A stretch of 64,000 nt of DNA, from assembly GCA_026874595.1 (NCBI GenBank), contig CM049322.1, positions 54,467,386-54,531,385 of the forward strand, in the 5' to 3' direction. Under the pieces are notes generated by a model, which made no database searches, was not told where the DNA came from, and saw only the letters and a program-made list of their open reading frames with translations. Made by a program: the position numbers and the translations under genes. The DNA is from Sipunculus nudus. Its lineage: Eukaryota; Annelida; Sipuncula; Golfingiida; Sipunculidae. Shown one piece after another: positions 34,100-43,686 of this stretch. Within the stretch, counting starts at the first letter, position 1, and each line of letters begins with the position of its first letter.

Positions 34100-35965
34100 T
34101 GTCCTATGAACAATTGACCAAAATGTCCAACGGGTTTAGGTCTGTATCCCTTATGTCCTACCTAGGCCTACTAGTATAGGCCTATACCAAATGACCCCCA
34201 AAAGTCCAAAAGGGTCTCCTCGGGCAAGGTTTAATCCTACATATAACTGCAGTGACCTAAATTGCCAAGGGGTTCTGCTTTGTCACGGTATCTCTAATGT
34301 CCTACAATAACAAAATGACAATGGGTTAATTCAGGTCTGTATCCCTAATGATGTCTGATATTAAAAAAATTACCAATTTTTTTTAATGTCAATGGGTTCA
34401 GGTCTTAAACCCTTATGTCCTATGAACAATTGACCCAAATGTCCAAGGCGTTCAGGTCTGTAACCCTATAAACAATTGATCCAATTATGTCCAGAGGGTT
34501 CAGGTCTTTATCCCTAATATAATAAGGACAATTGACCCAAATGTCTAAGGGGTTCAGGTCTGTAACCCTAATGAGTAACAATAACAAATGACAAAAATGT
34601 CAAGGGAGTATCCATGATGTCCCACATTAAATTTAACCCAAATGTCCAAGGGGTTTAGTACTGTATCCCTAATGTCCCACATTTATAAGTGACCCAAATG
34701 ATAGGGGTTCAAGTCTGTATCCCTTATGGGCAACAATAACAACTGACCAAAATGTCAAGGGTGTATCCCTTATGTTCTACATTAACAGTAATAGTTGACC
34801 CAAATGTCTTATGGGTCAGGTCTGTATACATGATGTATTATGAACAATTGACCCAAATGTCAATGGGTACATGTCTGTATCCCTAATGTCTCACATAAAC
34901 AATTGACCAAAATGCCAATGGGTTCAGGTCTATATCCCTGATGTCCTACATTAACAATTGACCTAATTGTCAAAGAGGCTAAGGTCTCTATCCCTTATGT
35001 CCTACACAAAGAATTGATCCAAATGTCCATGTCTGTACCCCTAATGTCCCACATTAACAATTTACCCAAATGTCAACAGGTTCAGGTCTGTATCCCTAAT
35101 ATCCTAAATTAACAATTGACCCAACTGTCAAAGAAGTTCTGGTCACTATCCCTTATGTACCACACACACAATTGACCCAAATTTCAGTGGGTTCAGGTCT
35201 GTATCCCTAATCCTACATTAATAATTGACATAAATGTCAAGGGTGTATCCCTAATGTCCTAAATAAACAATTAACCCAAATGTCAATGGGTTCAGGTCTG
35301 TATCCCTAATGTCCTATGAACAATTGACCCAAATGTCCAAGGTGTTCAGGTCTGTAACCCTAATGTCCTATAAACAATTGACCGAATTATGTCCAGAGGG
35401 TTCAAGTCTGTATCACTTATGTCCCACATTAACAACTGACCAAAATGGTCAAGGGGTTCTGCTCTGTATCCCTAATATAATGACAATTGACCCAAATGTC
35501 TAAAGGGTTCAGGTCTGTAACCCAAATGAGTAACAATAACAAATGACAAAAATGTCAAGGGAGTATCCATGATGTCCCACATTAAATTTAACCCAAATGT
35601 CCAAGGGGTTTAGTACTGTATCCCTAATGTCCCACATTTATAATTGACCCAAATGATCAAGGGGTTCAAGTCTGTATCCCTTATGGGCAACAATAACAAC
35701 TGACCATAATGTCAAGGGTGTATCCCTAATGTTCTACATTAACAGTAATAGTTGACCCAAATGACAACGGGTACATGTCTGTATCCCTAATGTTCCTTAT
35801 TAACAATTGACCAAAATGTCAATGGGTTGAGGTCTGTATCCCTAATGTCCTACATTAACAAAATTGACCAAGTTGTCAAAGAGTTTCAGGTCTGTATCCC
35901 TAATGTCCCACATTAACAATTGACCAAAATGTCAATGGGTTCAGGTCTATCCCTAATGAGGTAAG
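34100..35965 (+). repeat. Minisatellite of about 56-bp units with higher-order structure
   Basis: About 30 degenerate units, typified by TCAGGTCTGTATCCCTAATG, then TCCTACATTAACAATTGACC and CAAATGTCAATGGGT. A block starting ATGAGTAACAATAACAAATG at 34571 is repeated almost exactly at 35526 (offset 955 bp), so the array grew in part by copying a roughly 1-kb segment. A solitary related unit lies near 28935-29000. Not coding. Confidence 0.9.
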
Positions 35966-35968
35966 GGA

Positions 35969-36200
35969 GGACACTAACACTCCTCTAGCAGTCATCCCTG
36001 ATCTCCTTTGTTTTAACCGCTGCTTTGCATAGCAAGTTTCTCTGGGATCCACCACCTTGGCTGGCACAGGGCAAGTTGTAATCAGGCAAATTTCAGCATG
36101 ATATTGCATGATAAAATGTTTAACATGTGACACCGTCTCTCATTGGTCAGATAACACCAGTTCTGGCAGAGAACCAAGAATCAGACCAATGAGAGAGGGT
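35969..36200 (+). repeat. Dispersed repeat, family A (copy 1)
   Basis: GATCTCCTTTGTTTTAACCG and the following GCTGCTTTGCATAGCAAGTT recur at about 52375 and 63538 with similar order of downstream blocks (CCAGTTCTGGCAGAGAACCA here). This copy also carries a short inverted repeat, CTCTCATTGGTC with GACCAATGAGAG (about 36137-36195). Probably an old SINE or MITE family; the class is unknown. Confidence 0.55.
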
Positions 36201-36360
36201 GTTCATGTTAACAATAACAAAAGGGAACCTGGGACATGTGTATCTATGTTTGGGTGGAAAACGTTCACTCATGTTGACTAACCTTGCCATGAACTTCTAC
36301 CCTACTACTCTAGTTTAGTCTTCAAGTTTGACCATCCAAATAAGAATTACAAGAATGGTT

Positions 36361-36517
36361 TAAACATTTTATTAATAATCATATTTCAAAATTTGAAAAT
36401 TTCATGTTACTTAATGTTATAGCAATATTGTCATAACAGATGAGTACATTCTATCAAAACAGTAATAAAATAAGAATATTTTTCTATACACTTATATACT
36501 CTAATGTTTTGCTATGG
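36361..36517 (-). other. BAG1: BAG1 3' UTR
   Basis: 157 bp of AT-rich sequence between the stop and a minus-strand AATAAA (TTTATT on + at 36368-36373). The position makes a compact 3' UTR plausible. Confidence 0.55.
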
Positions 36518-36580
36518 TCAGCATTTCTCCTGGAGATTCTGTATCCGTTTCAATAATCCGTCACACTGATCCAATACTGC
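36518..36580 (-). CDS. BAG1: BAG1 coding exon 6 (end of BAG domain)
   Basis: Acceptor CTTTTCAG precedes AVLDQCDGLLKRIQNLQEKC and a TGA stop (TCA on + at 36518-36520). It aligns with helix 3 of the BAG domain (human ...VQAFLAECDTVEQNI...). It is shorter than human at the very C-terminus. Confidence 0.9.
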   Translation of the reverse strand, partial: AVLDQCDGLLKRIQNLQEKC

Positions 36581-37470
36581 CTGAAAAGAAAGAGAAAATA
36601 CGTTCAGACTGTATCAGAGAAACACACTTTGGAATTAAATGAATTAAAACAAGTATCCATATACTTGCAAATAAATGTGGGTAACAACTGCGGCTACAGA
36701 AAACTGATGTGAAGACACACACACACAAAACCCCACATAGACAACAGGAAGAGCTGCTGTGATAGATTTGTCCCATGTGAATAGCCACCACATGCCTGAG
36801 TGGAAAATGAATCTCACTTCTTTAGGCAAGAATGATACTGTTCTATATTTCTTTTTGGTGGAGGTAACCTACAGTAAGCTATTTTCATTTGAAGAGTTCC
36901 ATTTCCATTTGGGATTGTGAAACACGGCAGCAGCATTCACTTCCAATCAATTGATATTTTGGGGTCACTGAGGCCTAGTGTCTATTTCTTCAGTGGGATA
37001 TGGGTATATAATCATCCCCAATGTGGGTCAAAGCACTGAGCACGCTGCATTTATAGAAAGGCACCCTTAAGGTGTGTTCACACCTATCCGTTTCCGCACC
37101 CACACCCATCTCACTATGCACATAAATCAGTCCGGAAGGATTCATGAAGGAAGTGGACGTCAGATGTGGACTAGAATCCTGTCCATGCCGTCATATAATT
37201 GGGGAAATTCTGGACTGTCCTTGTGTCTTCCCCTTGTTTAAAATACCAAAAGCGGTTGATTTTCAGTATAAAAGGTTGGAACCTGCCAGTAAGCATTCAA
37301 TGCTTTATAATCCCGTTCCTGAAAGCTTTGATTATTAATTGATATAATTAATGCAATTTGAGAAGTAGAATCATACAAGTCATCAAAGGAGCGGGGGCGG
37401 GGTAATTTGGAATAAAGTCAAGGTTTATAAATAAATTTACTAGTAAGCCCTTAAAAACAAATAGGGTCTA

Positions 37471-37529
<59 letters not shown>

Positions 37530-40500
37530 AAGCATAATTAAATCAGAATAATTAAATTGTATATGGAGGATTATTTAAGCATCTTTGTTGAAACAGGGTT
37601 TACAGGTCATATAGAGACACAGAAGTGAAATTGGTCCCATTTTAAATCACAGTTCTAAAAGTCAGTAACATGAATTTGGTCAAATTCAAGGTTAAGAGGG
37701 AATGGGCTATAGATAATTTGTTATCAGATCTCGAATCTAGAATAAAATATCCTTAAAGGATAAAGAAACAGTTTTAAACAGTAATAGTTTTTACATAAAG
37801 ATTATCATTACTCATTCAGAAGCGGATCCAGGGAACCCCCCCCCCCCTTTTCAGCCGCTACATTTTTTAAGGTTTCAGATCAATTTTTGTAGCCTGGACC
37901 CCCCCCCCCCCCACACACACATTTCTGGTACCTTATTTGACTTTTTTTCCACAGGATTGGAGATGGACACAGTCTGATTTCAGCCTGATTTATATATATA
38001 TATTTTTATATATATATATATATATATATTTATACATATATATATATATATAAATGTATGAGACAGATAATTGTCTATTAAATATGAAACATGGAAGATA
38101 AGTGCAGGTGCGGATGGCAAAAAACGTGGATAGTTGTGAACAGATACGACGGATGGTGCACGAGGGATAACGTAAGCCGGTGCGGAAGGAAGGAAAAAAA
38201 CTGATAGGTGTGAACTTGATAAAAGCAGCTTAAGACTTGTGGCAGAGACTTTACACTTACATTTAATTTTATTGCAAGTGACTTTCGTTTGCCCCTGATC
38301 TCAGGCGCGGCGTCTCCTAGTATTAAGGAATCCAGACTTTCAAGTAGCCGTGTACATTCCTCTGTGTGACCTCCGACTCTTGTGGTTAACTTGCTCAGTG
38401 CTGACACCTTAAGGTCAGATTGCAAATATCCCTGAAAAGATAATATTTAAAAGATAAATGAATAGGGAATATTATTATAATATTATAAAATAATATTAGA
38501 TTCCTTGATAGAATTGTGTGTCAGAATGTTTTTATTCTTTAACTGGAATAATCTTCAAGTTTATGTTTAACCAATATGTTCATGTATTACCTTTTCTATG
38601 CCCTCCACTTCAGAATTGATTTCACTCAGTTTGGTTTGTGTTTTCTCAATTTGGTCTTCCACCTTTTTCATTTTCTTCATGTTTTCATCTTCTTCTATAT
38701 TAGGCTGCCGAAATTGTGAATATTTATTCTTCAAGAATTTTTATTAATCACAATGACATTCTTTTTTAAACTAAAATCAACCATATCACATTATCTTCTG
38801 ATATGAAGGGTTTTTGATATTTACAAGTTGTTTATAAACACAGAAATACTGTTCTGGATCAAAACAAAAGAAAACATTGGATAAAGAAAAAATAAAAATC
38901 CTTGACGGATAATAAGTTTTGAAGAAGAGCAGGTATTTATTTCACATATTTGTATTGAGCAAATGTCTGACAATACCAAAAAAATCATTGCACAACATAA
39001 AACTATAAATCTGTGTGGGGAACTGGGGATAGTAAATAAAGTTTTTTAGCTTTCCCCACAGAAACAGGTTCGATTTGATTTGCCTGGAACAGATGATTAA
39101 CAGGAGGAACAACAAGATGATTGTTTTCACTTGTAGATAGAAATCATTACTGTTTATTCCAATATACCACAGAAAGGCTGTAACCTTGAGACATATGCCA
39201 TATAAGGGTACTGTCTAGACTCTCTGGGAAACAAAGAGAATTAATCTTAATGCATGTCAGAATGAAGTCTGGGTCTCAAGAGAAATGTTACATGTTTACA
39301 TAGGGATCCTTTGTTAGATCGTATTACTATTGGCTACAACTAGAACGAGGCAGGCTGACCAGTGACCAGCAAATACAAGTACATGAACTTGTGCTTTCTG
39401 ACATCCTGCATTCCAATGAATGAACGCCTCCACCATGTTTGCATTCACTTATTTGAACCATATTTAAAGTTCATTCATGCATAAGTGACCGTACATTTGT
39501 GAATATTCCTTGATGACTGCAAGAATCTGGATCATGTTCTGGATCCACACCAAAATCTAATCTATTCTTGACTGGCCCATTCCCCAAAGGCCCCGAAAAT
39601 TTTATGAGATTCTTTACATGATTGCTTGAGTTATGTTGGGAACAAAGACACACAAACGCTGATGAACGCATACTCTCCTGGCGGAGACAATAAAGGATTA
39701 TACAGCACTAGTTTTCTCTACAGCCTTGTCATGGAGTTTTGAGTATTTGGACCTTACTGAAAGCCCCTAATAGGGGCCTTGCAGATTCAGGGTGTTGCTA
39801 TAAAAAGTATTGCCCTGAAAATGGGAAATAAAGTCGAAAGGCTAATGATTAATATGAAAATTAACAGATTTTTGTGTAAAATGTAAATTAAAGAGTTATG
39901 CTATATTTAATATTAGAACATTCATATTATCTGCCATGTTTCTACTCATTTTTTGGTCGTTGAATCCTCTCCAATTTGGGTAGATTTGACTGGGGTATGA
40001 AATATCTCACACAGTCATGGATATACTGTGTGTGTTAGTGTGTGTAGAGATAGTGAAAATTAAACTCTCGTGAAACTTTGTAAAAATTTAACTCAAAAAC
40101 ACTTAACCATGTGAATGTGAATCCAAACACAGTAAACACATAAATGTTATGTAATATAGCATGACTGGCCATTAGTCATCAGAATCAGTTGCAAAATCAT
40201 ATTCAATGACTGAAAGATCAAGATCAACTGATGATTGATTATTAATCAATTATTTTATGGACCCTCTATATTACCATGATATCTCTGTATAGACTCATGT
40301 ACCTACACTATTGACCGAGTTTATCATACTGGAAGGTCAACGTTATGGCTGGGTTGTTGACAATTATCCATTGCGCAAGGTTCAGTATTAATGTTATTAG
40401 CTGTGTTCTTATATCTCTGATGATAAAGTTGACTGTTTTATACAGATAATATGACATCTTTAGATCTGCATACCTAGTACATAATCATTTGTGATCGACT

Positions 40501-43383
40501 ATGCATAAACACAATCTATTTAATTGTTTATGAAAGAAAATGATCAAGTGATAAATTCAATTAATTGGCACACCATTACTGGTCACCAGCTGCATTCATT
40601 TGTTTACCAACATCAGCAGCATCACACTACAGGTAGGCTTCTGCTACATTAGTCTCACCTTTTTTCCTATTAACATCACTTTACTGCCATTTCTGACTCC
40701 TTGAGATGTCAGTGATGCTGTAGGGTCTTTCAGGGATTTACCTGAAATAAAAAGTAATTATTTACCAGGTGTATATGATTAATTTCTCACATAACATTAA
40801 CCTGTAACAATTTTTTTTTATTTATTTATTAGAATATATACTTGACAAAAAAAGCTTTACATTTTATTTTCAATGAGTGGACAGTTCTGATGTTTGCATC
40901 CCTACAAAGTATGGCTTGATCTATACATGTATACAGTAATAACCATGAAATACATTGGAAGATTAACATGTGGTAATTACTGAACACACTACCATTACTG
41001 GTATTTGACTTCATACATTATCTCACTTTTGAGTGTCTGTGTTGTAACTATCCCTCCCATCCCTCTGACTTCATCTCTTATCTCACCTTTGACTATAAGT
41101 TTCTGGCCTGTGACTGGCACCCCTGTTATCCTCTCTAACTCAGCTGATAAATGGCCAACAGTCAATGGAGAATCATTTGGTTCATCTTCCGGCCGAGTCA
41201 GCGTGAAACGCTTCTTTGTAGTTCCTATAGAAAATACAGAATAATAAGGTTAAAATATCACAGATTATTTTATTAGTCTCACCATTTGAACAAAGATGCA
41301 TGTTCGAAATTAGGTCCACATTCTGGAACATGAAAATATGAATAAACTGTCTCTTCTGACTTCCTCATTTTTACCTCCAAACTGTTCCTCCAGATGTCCC
41401 TACATTCATTTACACTATTCTAACATGAATTAAAAACTTGTGTATGCTATAAGTCACCTGAGTGGGGAATTGAACCTATGATCTCTACATCAGGAGCCCT
41501 ATAAAATCATGCATGTTACCGTTATCTGCATGCTGCCCTAAAAATTTATCACTGTGACAGCATCTGAAAAAGCACACAAGTGTATCTCACTAAAATCTAA
41601 AAGAAACTATACACATCTGGCAAATAATCAGTGCATTTGTCCCAGTAAAATATAGGAAATACAATGAACAATATATTACTTAGGTTTACGCTTTTAAATA
41701 AGAGGGGCCCAGTGGTTGAAATGGTGCTCTCTGGTTCACACTGTGGCTGATATGGTTGACTAGACAGGGTCAGTGCCAGTCTATGACTCACTTCAGCTGG
41801 TGGCCGGAATCACCTGCTGTTTGGCGCTGGCTGCCGACATATATCAATGGCGGCTGATATGTCCCTATACCATATAATGAATTTTAATCCATACACGGAC
41901 CTCAGTGTAGTAGTACTTATCAGCTTGTAGTTATATAGTCTGCCACGTACGCACTCCATTTATCTGTGATATGGAGTCCGACCGTCTGGCGGTGAGAGTT
42001 CACCCTGCCGTACATGGATGGACCTGTAACATGAATTACCACTGCTTGTTGTGCGATCGAGAAACAATCTTGTATTTATCTATAGAAATAAACTTTTTAT
42101 GTATCAAATTAATCAATATATTACCTTTATGTGGGCCTGTAAATGTTTTTTATCCTTTGAACTGCCGGGGTTCAGTTGTTGCATGCCAACTGGACATGAC
42201 CAGAAAAGAAATCCCATGCAAATTAGGTGGGCAATCTATGCAAAAGATGAATTCAGGGGGGCTTTTCCCAGGAATGCAAGTGCCGTGCAGTATAGGATGG
42301 ACCATATTTTCATAAGCATCCTTCCCATCATACACCGCGTTTTGTCAATAATGCAATAATTTCCTATTGGCTGTTCCAACTTGAAGGCTCCAGCGGCCCG
42401 ACGGAGACGAAGTAATATCTGACTTCATTGCCAGTAAGTGCCAATACTTTATTACATACTGATCATTCAGCAAAAGTTTTGGTCCCAAGGGAGTCTAAGC
42501 ATCTGTAACAATTATAATATGTGGGGTTTGTTTGGTTCTAGCTTCACAAGGGTCAAGGCATATACGTGTCTGAGGGGTTGTACCGATCCGTACAAACTTG
42601 GATAGTATAGACTCTCCCCGCCAGAGGCTGCAGCGCTTGTATTGTTTACTATATATGTCAGGGCTGCAAGACTGCAGCAAGTAGTTATATTGAGTTACTT
42701 AATTTGTTGGGTGTATCTAAAACCCGGAGATCTCCGGCCGGAGATAAAAATAAATCGGAGATTGCGATATCTTAATTAATAAGGCAGCAATTGGTATTAA
42801 AAGTTCCCCTTGGCACTTCTAAATGACATCCGCATCGAATATGATACTTAATTTGCAAATGCACAGAGTATTTATTCAGTTATCCACGGAAACCTCACCC
42901 GGAGACAACCCGGAGATCGTCCGGAGACCGCCATCTTGCCCGGAGAACCGCCATAGATCTCCGGGTCGTCTCCGGGTGAGGTTTCCGTGGATAACTGAAT
43001 AAATACTCTGTGCATTTGCAAATTAAGTATCATATTCGATCGGATGTCATTTAGAAATGTCAAAGGGAACGTTTAATACTTATTGCTGCCTTATTAATTA
43101 AGATATCGCGATCTCCGGGTTTATTTTGATCTCCGACCGGAGATCTCCGGGTTTTAGATACACCCTAATTTGTTACTGTTAGGCCCAGTCTACTAAATAT
43201 GTCAGAATTCACAGATATAACAAACATCAGTGCACAGGAAGAATCTTGTATTTCTCGCCTTAGTAACCTGCAAGTATTCATCTACATTATGAATGAAGAG
43301 ACATCCGTTCAAGGACGTGATTGAGACTCATTCTCACCATGAACCAGCTCCAAGTTCAGTTTGTTTACCTCTCCCGCGGCCAT
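36518..43383 (-). CDS. BAG1: BAG1 co-chaperone (gene span, six coding exons)
   Basis: Joining, in transcript order, 43383-43338, 41224-41087, 40741-40659, 38704-38591, 38431-38261 and 36580-36518 gives 615 nt (204 aa plus stop) with every intron GT-AG. Residues about 7-89 are a ubiquitin-like domain, about 90-127 a charged helix, and about 105-204 the BAG three-helix domain, which binds the Hsp70 ATPase domain and drives nucleotide exchange while the UBL links to the proteasome. Length is close to the short isoform of mammalian BAG1 (about 230 aa), and there is no N-terminal nuclear extension. Landmarks are GKSLKD...GSKVMLIGKK at the end of the UBL and LESLDSLILGD...RGKRKSLAIKLN in BAG helices 2-3. 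The first intron hosts a foldback transposon. A minus-strand AATAAA (36368-36373) is the likely poly(A) signal. Confidence 0.95.
36581..38260 (-). other. BAG1: BAG1 intron 5
   Basis: 1,680-bp GT-AG intron. It contains (TA)n at about 37476-37525 and 37990-38053, two poly-C runs (about 37834-37847 and 37899-37913), and between them a hAT-like terminal sequence AGAAGCGGATCCAGGG. No alternative exon was recognised. Confidence 0.8.
38261..38431 (-). CDS. BAG1: BAG1 coding exon 5 (BAG helices 1-2)
   Basis: 171 nt, phase 0 at both ends, from the TCTTTTCAG acceptor to the AAT|GTAAGT donor. It encodes GYLQSDLKVSALSKLTTRVG through LAIKLN. It matches human BAG1 [20 protein letters not shown] and EEIDTLIL...RLKRKGLVKK in order, with an acidic residue kept near the Hsp70-contact aspartate. 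Translation past the donor (VSVKSLPQVL...) diverges, confirming the exon end. Confidence 0.93.
38591..38704 (-). CDS. BAG1: BAG1 coding exon 4 (linker helix)
   Basis: 114 nt, phase 0 at both ends; acceptor CGGCAG, donor AAG|GTAATA. It encodes the highly charged PNIEEDENMKKMKKVEDQIE stretch, then KTQTKLSEINSEVEGIEK, corresponding to the human [20 protein letters not shown] region. A coiled helix leads into the BAG domain. Confidence 0.92.
38705..40658 (-). other. BAG1: BAG1 intron 3
   Basis: 1,954-bp GT-AG intron. It includes dispersed repeat family C, copy 2 (about 39400-39700). The rest is AT-rich with no further structure seen. Confidence 0.8.
39400..39700 (+). repeat. Dispersed repeat, family C (copy 2)
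   Basis: It shares GTTTGCATTCACTTATTT, TTTGTGAATATTCC, GGATCATGTTCTGGATCC, CAAAATCTAAT and TGGCCCATTCCCCAA with copy 1 at 10560-10830, then ends in CTCCTGGCGGAGACAATAA. That tail is reminiscent of RTE-type non-LTR element 3' ends. The relation is seen; the class is inferred. Confidence 0.55.
40659..40741 (-). CDS. BAG1: BAG1 coding exon 3 (end of ubiquitin-like domain)
   Basis: 83 nt, acceptor TTATTTCAG, donor AAG|GTGAGA. It encodes KSLKDPTASLTSQGVRNGSK and VMLIGKK, the last strands of the UBL, matching human GKSLKEMETPLSALGIQDG and CRVMLIGKK. It enters in phase 1 and leaves in phase 0. Confidence 0.93.
41087..41224 (-). CDS. BAG1: BAG1 coding exon 2 (ubiquitin-like domain)
   Basis: 138 nt, acceptor TTCTATAG, donor AAAG|GTGAGA, phase 1 on both sides. 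It encodes TTKKRFTLTRPEDEPNDSPL through LERITGVPVTGQKLIVK, the beta-hairpin and helix of the UBL. The plus-strand ORF that overlaps it is an antisense shadow. Confidence 0.92.
41450..41545 (-). repeat. tRNA-like / SINE-like segment
   Basis: The minus strand reads GATCATAGGTTCAATTCCCC, close to the pol III B-box GGTTCRANNCC, preceded by a CCTGATGTAGAGATC anticodon-arm-like stretch. The A-box is poor, so it is an old SINE head rather than a functional tRNA gene. Confidence 0.35.
42709..43165. mobile_element. Foldback MITE, Mutator-like, with 9-bp target duplication
   Basis: 457 bp in which the first and last roughly 200 bp are inverted copies, starting GGGTGTATCTAAAACCCGGA and ending with its complement. 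It is flanked by an exact 9-bp direct repeat TAATTTGTT (42700-42708 and 43166-43174). Long terminal inverted repeats with a 9-bp duplication are the signature of Mutator-like elements. It is rich in CCGGAGAT motifs and has no coding capacity. It lies in BAG1 intron 1. Confidence 0.85.
43338..43383 (-). CDS. BAG1: BAG1 coding exon 1
   Basis: ATG (CAT on + at 43381-43383) opens MAAGEVNKLNLELVH; the donor is CATG|GTGAGA. KLNLELVHG begins the first UBL strand and continues into exon 2 in frame. No in-frame extension typical of long BAG1 isoforms was looked for beyond this ATG. Confidence 0.88.
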
Positions 43384-43420
43384 GCTTCTGGAAGTGCCGT
43401 AAATGGGTCTGACAGATCGG

Positions 43421-43432
43421 GCCGGAAATTGG
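43421..43432. promoter_or_regulatory. ETS-like and CCAAT sites just upstream of BAG1
   Basis: CCGGAA (43422-43427) abuts ATTGG (43428-43432; CCAAT on the minus strand), about 40 bp upstream of the BAG1 ATG. Such pairs are common in TATA-less housekeeping promoters. Function is inferred only from the motifs and their position. Confidence 0.3.
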
Positions 43433-43686
43433 TCGTAAAAAAGAAATTTTTACGACAACCCCTTCCACAAACTGTGTATTTTTTTTTGTTAACAAATATT
43501 TTTTTTTTATTCTTTACCCGCACATTTTAACAACTTTAACCCAAATAAATAATTAGAATCCAAATAAAAAAATAATTCATATTAAAAAAAGAACAATTTA
43601 TTATCGACAGGTGGTTGATTGATTTGATTTAATTAAGTTGTTAAATGCATGCATTCATACACATTCATTCATATATATATATATAT

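Larger units (their letters stand above)
41225..43337 (-). other. BAG1: BAG1 intron 1
   Basis: 2,113-bp GT-AG intron. It holds a tRNA/SINE-like segment (about 41450-41545), a second possible SINE head near 41704-41750, and the foldback transposon 42709-43165, which sits 172 bp from exon 1. Confidence 0.85.

Noticed and set aside
34100-35965. CRISPR-like array
   Set aside because: Repeats are degenerate over the whole unit with no constant-repeat/variable-spacer pattern, and the genome is animal. It is a minisatellite.
41704-41760. Possible tRNA gene (CCCAGTGGTTGAAATGGTGC)
   Set aside because: Only an A-box-like segment; no cloverleaf can be folded by eye and no clear B-box follows. At most a SINE head.
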